A stretch of 64,000 nt of DNA, taken from contig NZ_FZNS01000005.1 of NCBI RefSeq assembly GCF_900188255.1, forward strand, positions 248,001 through 312,000. The letters are read 5' to 3'. The position numbers were made by a program, and so were the translations under genes. This DNA comes from Hymenobacter mucosus. GTDB lineage: Bacteria > Bacteroidota > Bacteroidia > Cytophagales > Hymenobacteraceae. Numbering within the stretch: position 1 is the stretch's first letter; the number at the start of each line of letters is the position of its first letter. The notes under the pieces were generated by a model. That model was not told the DNA's origin and searched no databases. It saw only the letters and a program-made list of their open reading frames with translations. Of this stretch, positions 16,218 through 25,345 are shown in pieces.

Positions 16218-18074
16218 ATGTGCGGTATTGCTGGTTTTCTGAATCGTACGTCGGCATCTCCTCTCACCGAAGAGATGCTGCGCAATATGACTACGTGTCT
16301 GGCCCACCGCGGCCCTGATGCCGACGGTTTCTACTTCGATGGCCAAGTAGGGCTGGGCCATCGACGCCTAAGTATACTTGATCTTTCTTCGGCGGCAAAC
16401 CAGCCAATGTTTTCGCACAATGATCGGTTTGTAACTATATTCAATGGTGAGGTCTATAACTTCCAGGAAATAAGAGACCGACTAGGCTTGCAAATGCGAA
16501 CTACTTCCGACACGGAAGTAATTCTGGAGGCGTTTGTGAAGTTGGGACCTGACTTTGTGCAGGAGTTGAATGGAATGTTTGCTATTGCAATCTACGACAA
16601 GCAAACTGGGCAGTTGGATGTGTTCCGGGACCGGCTGGGAAAAAAGCCGATCTACTATTACCTGGACGCCAACACGTTTGGCTTTGCTTCTGAGCTAAAG
16701 TCACTGGTAAATCTTGCGCCCATCCGGCAGAGGTTAACGGTTGATAAAGAAGCAGTCAATCAGTTTCTGTACCTAGGCTACATTCCCCGGCCTCGATCTA
16801 TTTATAACGAAATAAAGAAGATGGACTCGGGTGCGCATATCCGGGTGAATGCCACTGCGTTTAAGGAGTCCAGGTATTGGAAGTTAGAAGACAAGGTCAG
16901 GGCGGAAGTGCTGAGCGACGAACAAGAGGCTAAAAAGCAGCTGCACGACCTCATTCGCACCTCGGTACAGTACCGCATGATTGCAGACGTACCCTTTGGT
17001 ACGTTCCTAAGCGGTGGTATCGATTCTAGCCTAGTGACTGCTATGGCGCAGGATGTGTCTGCTACGCCGGTGAAGACGTTCTCTATCGGCTTTGACTCGG
17101 CGAAGCACAATGAGTCGAGCTATGCTGCTGCAGTGGCCACACATTTGGGTACTGACCACCATAGCTTCACCGTAACAGAACGTGAGGCGCGCGACAGCAT
17201 GGCGGAGCTGGCGACCATTTACGATGAGCCCTACGCCGACTCCTCGGCAGTGCCGACGCTGATGGTATCAAAACTAGCTCGGCAGCACGTCACGATGGCT
17301 TTGTCAGGGGACGGCGGCGACGAGCTATTTCATGGCTACGGTATGTATACTTGGGCAAACCGGTTGGCCAAGGGTAGTGTAAACTTACTGCGCCATCCGG
17401 CTCGATTGGTGATGCAGCAGATGAGCAACCGCTACAAGCGCGTGGCCGACCTGCTGAATTATCCGGCACAAGCGCGACTTCGCAGTCACATCTTCTCGCA
17501 AGAACAGTATCTGTTTTCTGAAAAGGAAATTGAGAAGTTACTGCAACCAAGCATGAGCAACCTGCCAGCTTTGCCAGAGCAATGGCCTAGCCCCCGCACC
17601 CTTACGCCTGCTGAGCAACAAGCCATCTTTGATATGCAGTACTACCTGCAGGATGACTTGCTGGTAAAAGTGGACCGGGCATCAATGCGCTATTCCTTAG
17701 AGACAAGAGGGCCCTTGCTGGACTACCGCATTGCTGAGTTCGCACTCAACCTCGATCCAGCGTTGAAGGTAAAGAACGGGGTTAGTAAATACCTGCTTAA
17801 ACAAGTGCTGTACGACTATGTGCCGGCACACATTTTTGATCGGCCTAAGTGGGGGTTCTCTATCCCACTCGGCACTTGGCTAAAAAAGGATCTTCATTAT
17901 CTCATTGATGAATACCTGAGCCCGCAGGTCCTAGAGAAAGTAGGCTTCGTGCGTCCCAACGTTGTACGAGAGCTAGTGCAGCGCTTTGAAGCCGGCGAAG
18001 ACCATCTTTACAATCGAGTATGGCTTCTTATTGTATTGCATCAATGGGCTGTCACGCACCAGTTGGGAGCTTAA
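16218..18074 (+). CDS. asnB: Asparagine synthase (glutamine-hydrolysing) family amidotransferase
   Basis: AsnB-type enzyme of 618 residues. The start must be ATG 16218, because maturation exposes Cys2 as the glutaminase nucleophile (M-C-G-I-A-G); an in-frame TTG six bases earlier is rejected. The N-terminal glutaminase shows AHRGPDADG, LGHRRLSI and FNGEVYNF. The synthetase domain shows the PP-loop LSGGIDSS (about residue 263) and ALSGDGGDELF (about residue 357). Such genes inside glycan loci may amidate a uronic acid or supply nitrogen for sugars, as in WbpS-like proteins, while the housekeeping asparagine synthetase lies elsewhere. The sequence alone does not separate these roles. Confidence 0.88.
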   Translation: MCGIAGFLNRTSASPLTEEMLRNMTTCLAHRGPDADGFYFDGQVGLGHRRLSILDLSSAANQPMFSHNDRFVTIFNGEVYNFQEIRDRLGLQMRTTSDTEVILEAFVKLGPDFVQELNGMFAIAIYDKQTGQLDVFRDRLGKKPIYYYLDANTFGFASELKSLVNLAPIRQRLTVDKEAVNQFLYLGYIPRPRSIYNEIKKMDSGAHIRVNATAFKESRYWKLEDKVRAEVLSDEQEAKKQLHDLIRTSVQYRMIADVPFGTFLSGGIDSSLVTAMAQDVSATPVKTFSIGFDSAKHNESSYAAAVATHLGTDHHSFTVTEREARDSMAELATIYDEPYADSSAVPTLMVSKLARQHVTMALSGDGGDELFHGYGMYTWANRLAKGSVNLLRHPARLVMQQMSNRYKRVADLLNYPAQARLRSHIFSQEQYLFSEKEIEKLLQPSMSNLPALPEQWPSPRTLTPAEQQAIFDMQYYLQDDLLVKVDRASMRYSLETRGPLLDYRIAEFALNLDPALKVKNGVSKYLLKQVLYDYVPAHIFDRPKWGFSIPLGTWLKKDLHYLIDEYLSPQVLEKVGFVRPNVVRELVQRFEAGEDHLYNRVWLLIVLHQWAVTHQLGA

Positions 18075-18093
18075 GGGCCTTTTACTTTTTAGC

Positions 18094-19329
18094 ATGAATT
18101 CTTCCGCCCCCCGCGTTCTGTTTATTTCCTACGATGGGATGACTGACCCATTAGGTCAGTCGCAAGTGCTACCCTATCTAGTAGGTCTGTCTAAAGCTGG
18201 CTACCAAATTACTCTGCTTTCCACAGAAAAGAAGGATCGGTACGCTCAGCACGAGAAAACCATTCGAAATATTACTGAAGGGGCTGGTATCCGTTGGGAG
18301 CATATCTTCTTCACGCGTAAACCACCGGTTTTGGCTAAGTTTTACGATCGGTACCAACTGCGAAAGAAGGCGCTAGCTCTGCATAAGGAGCTGCACTTTG
18401 ACATGACTCACTGTCGTAGCTACGTAAGTGCTGAGGTAGGCTTGTTGCTGAAACGCGAGTTCGGAGTGAAGTTCCTGTTCGATATGCGCGGGTTCTGGGT
18501 AGATGAGCGGGTAGAAGGAGGTATGTGGAATCTTGAGAGTCCTATTTACCGCCGGGCATATCGTACTTATAAGCGTAAGGAAGCAGAATTCATAGCGGCA
18601 GCCGATGGTATTATCAGCCTTACCGAAAACGGTAAAGGAGAAATGCAAACGTGGCTATCCTATCCTGGTACTCCTATTACAGTGATACCGTGTAGCGCTG
18701 ATTTTTCGGTATTCCCACTGCTGACACCTGAAGACCGCAAGACGGCTCGCCAGCAACTAGGATATGATGAAAATACATTGGTGGTGAGCTATTTAGGTTC
18801 AATCGGTGCTTGGTACTTGCTGGATGAGATGCTGGCTCAGTTTGCGGTAATCAAGCAACTCAATCCTGGCGCTAAAATGCTTTTCGTTACGCAAGAACCG
18901 AAAGCCATGGTGCTTGCAGCAGCCAGGAAAATAGCTGGCCTGGAAGAAACTGATTTTCATGTTCTTCCTGCTACCCGTAAGGAGGTACCCAAGTTAGTTG
19001 CAGCCTCTAACTTGAATCTGTTCTTTATTAAGCAGAGCTACTCGAAAAAGGCCAGTTCGCCCACGAAGCTTGGCGAAATATTGGCAATGGGGCTTCCTGT
19101 AATCTGCAACGATGGTGTGGGAGATGTAGCAGACATTATCCGTCAGACAGATGGCGGCTCGGTAGTATCTACCTTGGATGCTGCTAGCTACGAAGCAGCG
19201 GCGCGCAGTATTCCTGAATTATTGCAAAAAGATGGAAGCCAACTGCGGCAAAAAGCACAGGAATATTACGACCTAGAAACAGCCATTGGCAGGTATACAA
19301 ACGAGTACAAGCGGCTTCTCGGCAACTAA
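18094..19329 (+). CDS. GT4-family glycosyltransferase
   Basis: GT-B glycosyltransferase of 411 residues. The N-terminus MNSSAPRVLFISYDGMTDPL and the ATG at 18094 begin 19 bases after asnB; an extended frame overlapping asnB is rejected. The C-terminal donor site includes SYLGSIGAWYLLDEMLA (about residue 231) and the E-containing PTKLGEILAMGLPVICN block (about residue 325). The acceptor domain has FDMRGFWVDERVEGG (about residue 129). It ends 17 bases before the convergent aminotransferase, with only a weak TTCTAT/ATAGAA hairpin between them. Confidence 0.87.
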   Translation: MNSSAPRVLFISYDGMTDPLGQSQVLPYLVGLSKAGYQITLLSTEKKDRYAQHEKTIRNITEGAGIRWEHIFFTRKPPVLAKFYDRYQLRKKALALHKELHFDMTHCRSYVSAEVGLLLKREFGVKFLFDMRGFWVDERVEGGMWNLESPIYRRAYRTYKRKEAEFIAAADGIISLTENGKGEMQTWLSYPGTPITVIPCSADFSVFPLLTPEDRKTARQQLGYDENTLVVSYLGSIGAWYLLDEMLAQFAVIKQLNPGAKMLFVTQEPKAMVLAAARKIAGLEETDFHVLPATRKEVPKLVAASNLNLFFIKQSYSKKASSPTKLGEILAMGLPVICNDGVGDVADIIRQTDGGSVVSTLDAASYEAAARSIPELLQKDGSQLRQKAQEYYDLETAIGRYTNEYKRLLGN

Positions 19330-19345
19330 TTTGCCTCTGTATATT

Positions 19346-20491
19346 CTATTGTTGATAGAAAGCCAAAACCTGTTCAGCAATACATACTTGTTGCTCCTCG
19401 CTTAGCTCGTAGTACAGCGGTAAACGAAGCAGGTGCTGAGCATAATACACTGTATTAGGCAAAGGAGGCCCCGTATACGCGTGCTCGAAAAAAGGACTTG
19501 TATGCAAGGGCTGGTAGTGAAAAATGGCTAGAATATGGTGCGCACGTAAATGGTGGATCAAAAGATCACGCTCTTTAGGTGAACGGCAGAGTAGGTAGAA
19601 AATGTGGGCGTTATGTGCTTGAGCATAACTGGGTATAAGCGGTAGCTTAACCCCTAGGCTCATTAAGGGAGCCAATGCCTGTTGATATACATTCCACTGT
19701 TGTAACCTGCGTTTCGATATTCTAAGCCGATTGTCCAATTGTGCGCAAAGGAAAGCTGCCGTTAGTTCAGACGGTAGGAAAGAAGAGCCAATATCTACCC
19801 ACTCGTACTTAGCTGTTTCACCCCTGGAAAAGGCGGCCCGATTAGTCCCTTTCTCCCATAGGATTTCAGCTCTTTCCGCGAACTGATTATCATTTATAGC
19901 CAACAATCCACCTTCACCCGCACTGATATTTTTGGTCTCATGGAAAGAGAAAGCTGCTAAGTGACCAATTGTCCCTAAACGACGACTTCCATGGTATGAT
20001 TCTATAGCTTGGGCAGCATCTTCAATTAAGATCAGGTTATGCTGGCTCACTAGGCTCGAGATGAAATCCATGTCACAAGCGACTCCAGCGTAGTGCACTA
20101 CAACGATTGCACGGGTACGAGGTGTGATCAAACGAGCAATTTCAGCAGGATCAATGTTGGGATGTTCAGGGCTGCTATCAGCAAACACCAACGTAGCTCC
20201 ACGTAGCAGGAAGGCGTTGGCCGTAGAGGTGAAAGTGAATGATGGTAGAATAACCTCGTCGCCAGGTTGTAGATGTAACAGCAGAGCCGCCATCTCCAGC
20301 GCCGCAGTACCACTGTTGGTTAGCAAAGCACGCGCAAACCCATACTCTTCTTCGAAGAAGCGATGACACCGCTGAGTGAAAATTCCGTTGCCGGAAAGCT
20401 TACCAGCTGATACTGCTTCTGCAATGTTATGCAGCTCAGACCCGGATAAATAGGGTTTATTAAAAGGGATGAGAATATCGGACGGGATCAT
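19346..20491 (-). CDS. wecE: dTDP-4-keto-6-deoxyglucose 4-aminotransferase type (WecE/RffA)
   Basis: PLP-dependent sugar aminotransferase of 381 residues. WecE makes dTDP-4-amino-4,6-dideoxygalactose (dTDP-Fuc4N) from dTDP-4-keto-6-deoxyglucose and glutamate. The hallmark sequences are IPFNKPYLSG at residues 8-17, the cofactor-binding LIEDAAQ (about 155), the Schiff-base Lys187 in SFHETKN, GEGGLL, and WEKGTNRAAFSRGE followed by WVDIGSSFLPSE. These extended blocks separate WecE from generic DegT enzymes. It runs on the reverse strand and overlaps the preceding reverse gene by four bases (ATGA). Its substrate requires RmlA and RmlB, which are not in the window. Confidence 0.9.
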   Translation of the reverse strand: MIPSDILIPFNKPYLSGSELHNIAEAVSAGKLSGNGIFTQRCHRFFEEEYGFARALLTNSGTAALEMAALLLHLQPGDEVILPSFTFTSTANAFLLRGATLVFADSSPEHPNIDPAEIARLITPRTRAIVVVHYAGVACDMDFISSLVSQHNLILIEDAAQAIESYHGSRRLGTIGHLAAFSFHETKNISAGEGGLLAINDNQFAERAEILWEKGTNRAAFSRGETAKYEWVDIGSSFLPSELTAAFLCAQLDNRLRISKRRLQQWNVYQQALAPLMSLGVKLPLIPSYAQAHNAHIFYLLCRSPKERDLLIHHLRAHHILAIFHYQPLHTSPFFEHAYTGPPLPNTVYYAQHLLRLPLYYELSEEQQVCIAEQVLAFYQQ

Positions 20492-21420
20492 ACCGGCGTG
20501 GTGGTTTCTGCTACCACGAATAAAGGGCGTGCACGGACGCCTTCGAATGTTTTTCCTACGTACAGCCCGACGACACCCAGCACCGTGATTAGTATGCCGG
20601 AGAAAAAGCTTATGGATACAATAAGACTAGCGTACCCTAACACATCAATCTTACCAAGCAGCGCGCGAGTGAGCATTATTAATCCTAAAAGAAATGCGCC
20701 GCTAGCGAGCAGCAAACCAAAGTAGACCGTTAGCCGCAAGGGTTTATCAGAATAGCTAAGCAGAATATCAAGACCTAGTTGCAGCCGACGTGCTAGGGTA
20801 TAGGAAGTGGGGCGCCCACTGTGCCCGTGTGCCACGGGCAAGGAGGCTTGTTTGAATCCTGCCCACCGAACCATAGTAGGGAAATACCGAGTGCTTTCGC
20901 GTAACTGTAAAACAGTATCTATTAACTGACGATGGTATATACCAAAATTGCCCACCTCCGGATCTTGACTCTGGCCAGTAAGGTAGCTGAGTAAACTGTA
21001 GAACATCTTGGCCCGCCAAACGGTGAAGGGATGATCGGTCCGTTGCCCGCGACGAGCCAGGACTGCCTGAAAACCTTCTTGCGCTTTTGCGTAGAGGCGG
21101 CCTATTTCTTCCGGTTGATCTTGGAGGTCGCAGTCCATCACGACTATCCACTCCCCACTACATGCTTCCAGACCTGCTGTAATTGCATGGTGCTGCCCGA
21201 AGTTTCGGGATAGGCGAATGCCACGTATTCGCGGATCATTAGCAGCATGCTGTTGAATAACTACCCAATCCTGTCCGGGGCTTCCATCATCAACCAAGAT
21301 GATTTCATAACTAATGTTCAACGAGGTGAGTGCCTGCCTGACCCTGTTCAGCAACTCGCTTACAATACTCTCGGCCCTGTACACAGGGCTAACTACAGAA
21401 AGTATGGGTTTGGGAGCCAT
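20488..21420 (-). CDS. Polyprenol-phosphate glycosyltransferase, GtrB/ArnC/DPM1-like GT2
   Basis: Glycosyltransferase of 310 residues that moves a sugar from a nucleotide to undecaprenyl phosphate at the cytoplasmic face. The GT2 core shows LSVVSPVYRAE, IILVDDGSPG, SRNFGQHHAI and MDCDLQDQPEEI (metal site, about residue 95). Two C-terminal hydrophobic hairpin segments, about residues 232-256 and 265-290, anchor it as in GtrB and ArnC. It is first in a two-gene reverse-strand operon with wecE, which suggests that an amino-deoxysugar is loaded on the lipid and then used by a periplasmic transferase (inference). Confidence 0.88.
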   Translation of the reverse strand: MAPKPILSVVSPVYRAESIVSELLNRVRQALTSLNISYEIILVDDGSPGQDWVVIQQHAANDPRIRGIRLSRNFGQHHAITAGLEACSGEWIVVMDCDLQDQPEEIGRLYAKAQEGFQAVLARRGQRTDHPFTVWRAKMFYSLLSYLTGQSQDPEVGNFGIYHRQLIDTVLQLRESTRYFPTMVRWAGFKQASLPVAHGHSGRPTSYTLARRLQLGLDILLSYSDKPLRLTVYFGLLLASGAFLLGLIMLTRALLGKIDVLGYASLIVSISFFSGILITVLGVVGLYVGKTFEGVRARPLFVVAETTTPV

Positions 21421-21527
21421 GGAAAATAAAAAGCGGCACTTTAGTTGTCGAAACAGGCATCAAAGATAAGAATGCTGGCTTGCTTCCCTTGGCGCTAATT
21501 GGAGCAATACGTTCAAGTAGGTTGACG

Positions 21528-21535
21528 TACCTTTG
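21528..21535 (+). promoter_or_regulatory. Candidate -7 box (TACCTTTG)
   Basis: TACCTTTG matches the Bacteroidota -7 consensus TAnnTTTG and lies 44 bp before the GT4 start at 21579, in the divergent gap with the reverse-strand operon. No -33 TTTG at the usual distance was found, so this remains a candidate. Confidence 0.4.
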
Positions 21536-21578
21536 TTTGCCTGCTTTGAAAGCTTTGTAAAGTGGGCTTATAACTCCT

Positions 21579-22646
21579 ATGCGAATACTTTTCATTGCCC
21601 CTTACCCGTATGGAAAGGCGCCCTCTCAACGGTTTCGATTTGAGCAGTATCTCGATTTGCTTAAGCAGGAAGGACATGAATGGGACCTAGAGCCCTTCAT
21701 CAATGAGAAAACGTGGGATATACTGTATCGTCCGGGTCATACCGTGGACAAGGTAGCCGGCATTGTAGGAGGCTTTCTTCGCCGTGTACTCTTATTATTC
21801 CGGGTTAGGCAGTATGACTATGTTTTCATTCACCGTGAGGCTTCACCTATTGGTCCACCAGTGTTTGAGTGGATCATAGCGCGCCTGTTAAGAAAAAAGG
21901 TGATTTATGATTTCGACGACGCTATTTGGATTCCAAACACATCTGAAGCGAACAAGATTGTAGCTGGCATAAAGTGGCATCAGAAAGTAGCCAATATTTG
22001 CCGATGGGCCTACAAGGTGAGTTGTGGTAATGACTATTTACGCAGTTATGCTCGGCAGTTTAACCCCCACGCTGTGGTTAATCCAACAACCATAGACACT
22101 GTGCATCTGCATAATGAGGTAAAGGATCAGCAGGTAGTTGAAACACCAGTCATTGGTTGGACAGGTACTCATTCTACGCTCAAGTATTTACATCAGCTAG
22201 TGCCTGTGCTGGCAAAATTAGAGGAGGAGTTTCATTTCACTTTCAAGGTGATATCGAACCAGCCTCCAAACTTGCCTTTAAAGTCACTGGTATATCAGCC
22301 GTGGCGTAAAGAGTCTGAAATACAAGATTTGTTAACTTTTCACTTAGGAGTGATGCCTTTGGAGGATGATCCTTGGGCTAATGGAAAGTGCGCATTTAAA
22401 GCGTTGCAGTATATGGCATTGGGAATGCCAGCATTAGTATCACCAGTTGGTATGAACAAGGAAGTTGTAACGTCTGATTACAACGGGTATGTGTGTACTA
22501 CACCAGTTGAATGGGAAGCAGCTTTACGAAAGCTTTTACAACAGCCCGCCCTTCGTACTGAGTTGGGGAAAAATGCGCGGTATACTATTGAGCAGCGCTA
22601 CTCTGTTATAGCAAACTGTCGCAACTTTTTAGAGCTTTTCAGCTGA
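21579..22646 (+). CDS. GT4-family glycosyltransferase
   Basis: GT-B glycosyltransferase of 355 residues starting with MRILFIAPYPYGKAPSQRF, a start typical of this group. Important blocks are IYDFDDAIW (about residue 108), PVIGWTGTHSTLKYL (about residue 190) and the donor-binding GKCAFKALQYMALGMPALVS (about residue 270). It is divergent from the reverse-strand GT2/wecE pair. Its last 49 bases overlap the 3' end of the convergent membrane-protein gene, so the two messages are partly complementary. Confidence 0.87.
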   Translation: MRILFIAPYPYGKAPSQRFRFEQYLDLLKQEGHEWDLEPFINEKTWDILYRPGHTVDKVAGIVGGFLRRVLLLFRVRQYDYVFIHREASPIGPPVFEWIIARLLRKKVIYDFDDAIWIPNTSEANKIVAGIKWHQKVANICRWAYKVSCGNDYLRSYARQFNPHAVVNPTTIDTVHLHNEVKDQQVVETPVIGWTGTHSTLKYLHQLVPVLAKLEEEFHFTFKVISNQPPNLPLKSLVYQPWRKESEIQDLLTFHLGVMPLEDDPWANGKCAFKALQYMALGMPALVSPVGMNKEVVTSDYNGYVCTTPVEWEAALRKLLQQPALRTELGKNARYTIEQRYSVIANCRNFLELFS

Positions 22647-23965
22647 ATTGCACGTGCGGGCTTTTTTCGCATCGCTTGAGCTTTGTGCTGCATAATATAG
22701 AGTGCACCCAGGTAGAAAGGCATCAACGGTATTTTATAGCGCACCAAAGTGCCAAAATTTCCACTGTTTACCCCAACACCAATAGCAAAGATCAGCGAGA
22801 AAATAAAGCAGAATGTTAGAATTGGTTCTGCAGCTATAAGTCGAAAGCTTTTCAAAAGCCCTGTTTTATAAAATAAACTAACTGTTAAATAAATAAACAA
22901 AGTAGCCTCTAATGCTGAAAGGAGCATAACTGGGTTACGAGCCTCAAACAAAAAAGGGCGGTACAGAGAAACAACAATTGCTTGTGGTGCAACTTTGACG
23001 ATGGACGATGCTGAGCCATCAAACTCACCAATGTTATACGCTGATCCGCTTACTACCTGTTGTGTTAAATAATAATTATTAATCTTGCTTCGCTCACCTA
23101 TTTTATCAATATCATACTTTTCATCGCCTGCAGTAAGCTTCGTTGCACCAAAAGCTCCAACAATCAACCCTAGCACAATAAATAAGGGCTTTAATATTAC
23201 TCTAAGAGCAGCAGATTTTATTTTTTGGCTATATTCATTAAACACCCAAAAAAGTGCCGGTGGAAGGAAAGATAATAAGATATATATTTTAACTGAAGCA
23301 ATTATATATGCACCTATTGCTCCTAATAGTGCAGCTGTAAAGATCCCGCGTGGACGAATTATTGCATTATAAAATCCATAAAAAACCCATCCTAATGCTC
23401 CCATACAAATAGAATCTTTCATTAAGCCAGATCCCCAAAAAAATACAGATGGAAGGAAAAAGACTGCTATGGCTAATTTCTTATAGGCAAGGGGAAAAAT
23501 TCTTATAAATGTGAGGTACATAGCCCACATGCCTGAAAAGCTAGTGATGGCAAAAAACAGTCCTATAACAGTGTAAGTATTAAAACAAAAAAGAGCGAAG
23601 AAAGAGGCTACTTTGATAACGAAAAACTCAGTAGGAGCGCGGTACCATTCCATCATAACCGCATACTTATTGGTCTCCGGGTCATATTCTCCGTGTGACA
23701 ATAATAACTTAATGCCGATGATGGGGGAATCGGTGAAAGCACTATAGACTGTTTTTACGTGATTGAAATAATTAAACGTATCACCGCCTCCGTAATAGAA
23801 CTGATAGATTAAACCTAACCCAATAGCACCTACAAACTTTACGGATAACGCTGGTATAAAATACTTTTTTGTCAGAGCGTTAGTAAAACGCTTACGCACG
23901 GCAAATGCTATTCCGTAGAAAATAGCTAAGTAAAACGGAGTAAGAAAAAGATCTTTGAGTTCCAT
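22598..23965 (-). CDS. Polytopic membrane protein, possible polysaccharide polymerase
   Basis: Integral membrane protein of 455 residues with about ten to twelve hydrophobic segments. Characters resembling Wzy-type or GT-C enzymes are an early acidic loop FYYGGGDTFNYF (about residue 56) and a late loop GNFGTLVRYKIPLMPFY (about residue 410), where an Arg lies just before a hydrophobic segment. A conserved FFWGSGLMKDS stretch lies in the middle (about residue 177). Location at the end of the glycosyltransferase series favours polymerisation or ligation of the repeat unit, but no family was recognised with certainty. The gene is AT-rich. It ends inside the convergent GT4 gene (49-bp overlap). 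Confidence 0.55.
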   Translation of the reverse strand: MELKDLFLTPFYLAIFYGIAFAVRKRFTNALTKKYFIPALSVKFVGAIGLGLIYQFYYGGGDTFNYFNHVKTVYSAFTDSPIIGIKLLLSHGEYDPETNKYAVMMEWYRAPTEFFVIKVASFFALFCFNTYTVIGLFFAITSFSGMWAMYLTFIRIFPLAYKKLAIAVFFLPSVFFWGSGLMKDSICMGALGWVFYGFYNAIIRPRGIFTAALLGAIGAYIIASVKIYILLSFLPPALFWVFNEYSQKIKSAALRVILKPLFIVLGLIVGAFGATKLTAGDEKYDIDKIGERSKINNYYLTQQVVSGSAYNIGEFDGSASSIVKVAPQAIVVSLYRPFLFEARNPVMLLSALEATLFIYLTVSLFYKTGLLKSFRLIAAEPILTFCFIFSLIFAIGVGVNSGNFGTLVRYKIPLMPFYLGALYIMQHKAQAMRKKPARAIQLKSSKKLRQFAITE

Positions 23966-23981
23966 GCGTAGCGGGGCGTGT

Positions 23982-25235
23982 CTACTTCTTGTTTTTCTTT
24001 AGATACGCTTTTGCTTCTATGTATTGTTCCGTATCGTGCTCTGATACATCTCGTACTACTGTGTAGTAACGAATAGCGGCTTTTTTGTCCTTGTCCTGAT
24101 CGGCTAGGCGAGCCAGCGCTAGATTTGCGTACACGTAAAAGCCACCATTCACTTCTCCTGTGCTTTCGGCAAAGACTATACAGCGCTGGTAGTACTCTTT
24201 GGCCTTGGCTATATTTTTATACTTGTTTTGGGTCAGCCAACCTAAAAAATAGGTTGCGTATCGCCCGCTGATAGCCTCGTAGCCAGGCATGCCCCGGTTA
24301 AGTTTATCGAGAATATCTCGGCTGATTCGCTCGCATTCTCTAAACTCACTTTGGTTAAAGCAGACTAGTGCGTAGAAACGCTGACAATAGGCGTTGTCGG
24401 GATAGGTGGAGGCCATATACCGTGCAATTGGCAGGGCTGCTTCGGGTTTGTTCTCCTCGTTGAGCAGAATCTTCATCAGAAATACCCTCGCCTCAGGGCC
24501 TACGTAAAAGCCATTGTCGGCTACGTTGCGCAACTGCTGTAATCCTAAGGACTTATTCCCTTTTGGGAAAAAGAGGAGCACTGGTTTCAGCAGGGCATAA
24601 TTCTCAGGAATCCAGACGGCGTAATAATTGAAAAGAGCCTGCCCAAACAAAAACTCGGGGCTCAGTCCGTTGGCCTCTTTGCTAATCTCCAGATAATCAA
24701 GCGCCCGTTTGGCGCTGACAGTTGCTTTCCGCCAATCGCGTCGGTCAGCGTGTAGGCGGCCATCAAATCCATACGCCGCTGCCAGAAAGAAGCAGGCTTC
24801 GTAGTTACGGTTGTCGGCTTCGTACAAGGCTTCGCCCTTAGTGATGGCCGTATCCATGTACGCAAAGAAGAGCTTGTCGTACTGCTTCGTTTGATTATTG
24901 GTTGGCATGATCTTCCACCAGGTACTGAGGCCTAGTAGAAAGTAGGGCATAGGATGATTGGGATATCGTCGGCGTAGAGAGCGGAACTGGCGTTCTGCCT
25001 TGTCGTACTTGAAGTTATATAAGTTATAAACCGCCCCTTCCAATTCCGTCTGAATATCCTTGTCGAGTAGCAGCCAGCCTTCCGTATCCACAGCATTGGG
25101 TGCTATGTCTACGTTATCTAACTGTACTTGGCGCGAGGTATCAATAGGAGCAACCCTGGTAGATTCCGGTTGCTGCGCTAGCGCCGCCAGCGGCAACAGC
25201 ACCATCAACAGGACAAAACGGAGTTTTTGAATCAT
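23982..25235 (-). CDS. Secreted TPR-like repeat protein
   Basis: Exported protein of about 417 residues. A signal peptide is clear: MIQKLRFVLLMVLLPLAALAQQ. This favours the start at 25235 over an ATG eight codons upstream (25259). After it come helical repeats resembling TPRs, for example AVYNLYNFKYDKAERQFRSL (about residue 67) and AKEYYQRCIVFAES (about residue 350). A cluster of Trp and Tyr in the first half may form a ligand groove. TPR proteins serve as scaffolds; here it sits 16 bases after the polymerase-like gene in the reverse direction, and would precede it in a common operon, so a role in glycan assembly or export is possible (inference). Confidence 0.6.
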   Translation of the reverse strand: MIQKLRFVLLMVLLPLAALAQQPESTRVAPIDTSRQVQLDNVDIAPNAVDTEGWLLLDKDIQTELEGAVYNLYNFKYDKAERQFRSLRRRYPNHPMPYFLLGLSTWWKIMPTNNQTKQYDKLFFAYMDTAITKGEALYEADNRNYEACFFLAAAYGFDGRLHADRRDWRKATVSAKRALDYLEISKEANGLSPEFLFGQALFNYYAVWIPENYALLKPVLLFFPKGNKSLGLQQLRNVADNGFYVGPEARVFLMKILLNEENKPEAALPIARYMASTYPDNAYCQRFYALVCFNQSEFRECERISRDILDKLNRGMPGYEAISGRYATYFLGWLTQNKYKNIAKAKEYYQRCIVFAESTGEVNGGFYVYANLALARLADQDKDKKAAIRYYTVVRDVSEHDTEQYIEAKAYLKKNKK

Positions 25236-25345
25236 AATCACAGCTACTTGCGGCTTCATCCTAACGGAGAATATCTGATGAACCCACCCACGAAAAGGCT
25301 AAACTAGGACTTTTATCCTAATTTTGGACAAATAATATACACCTC

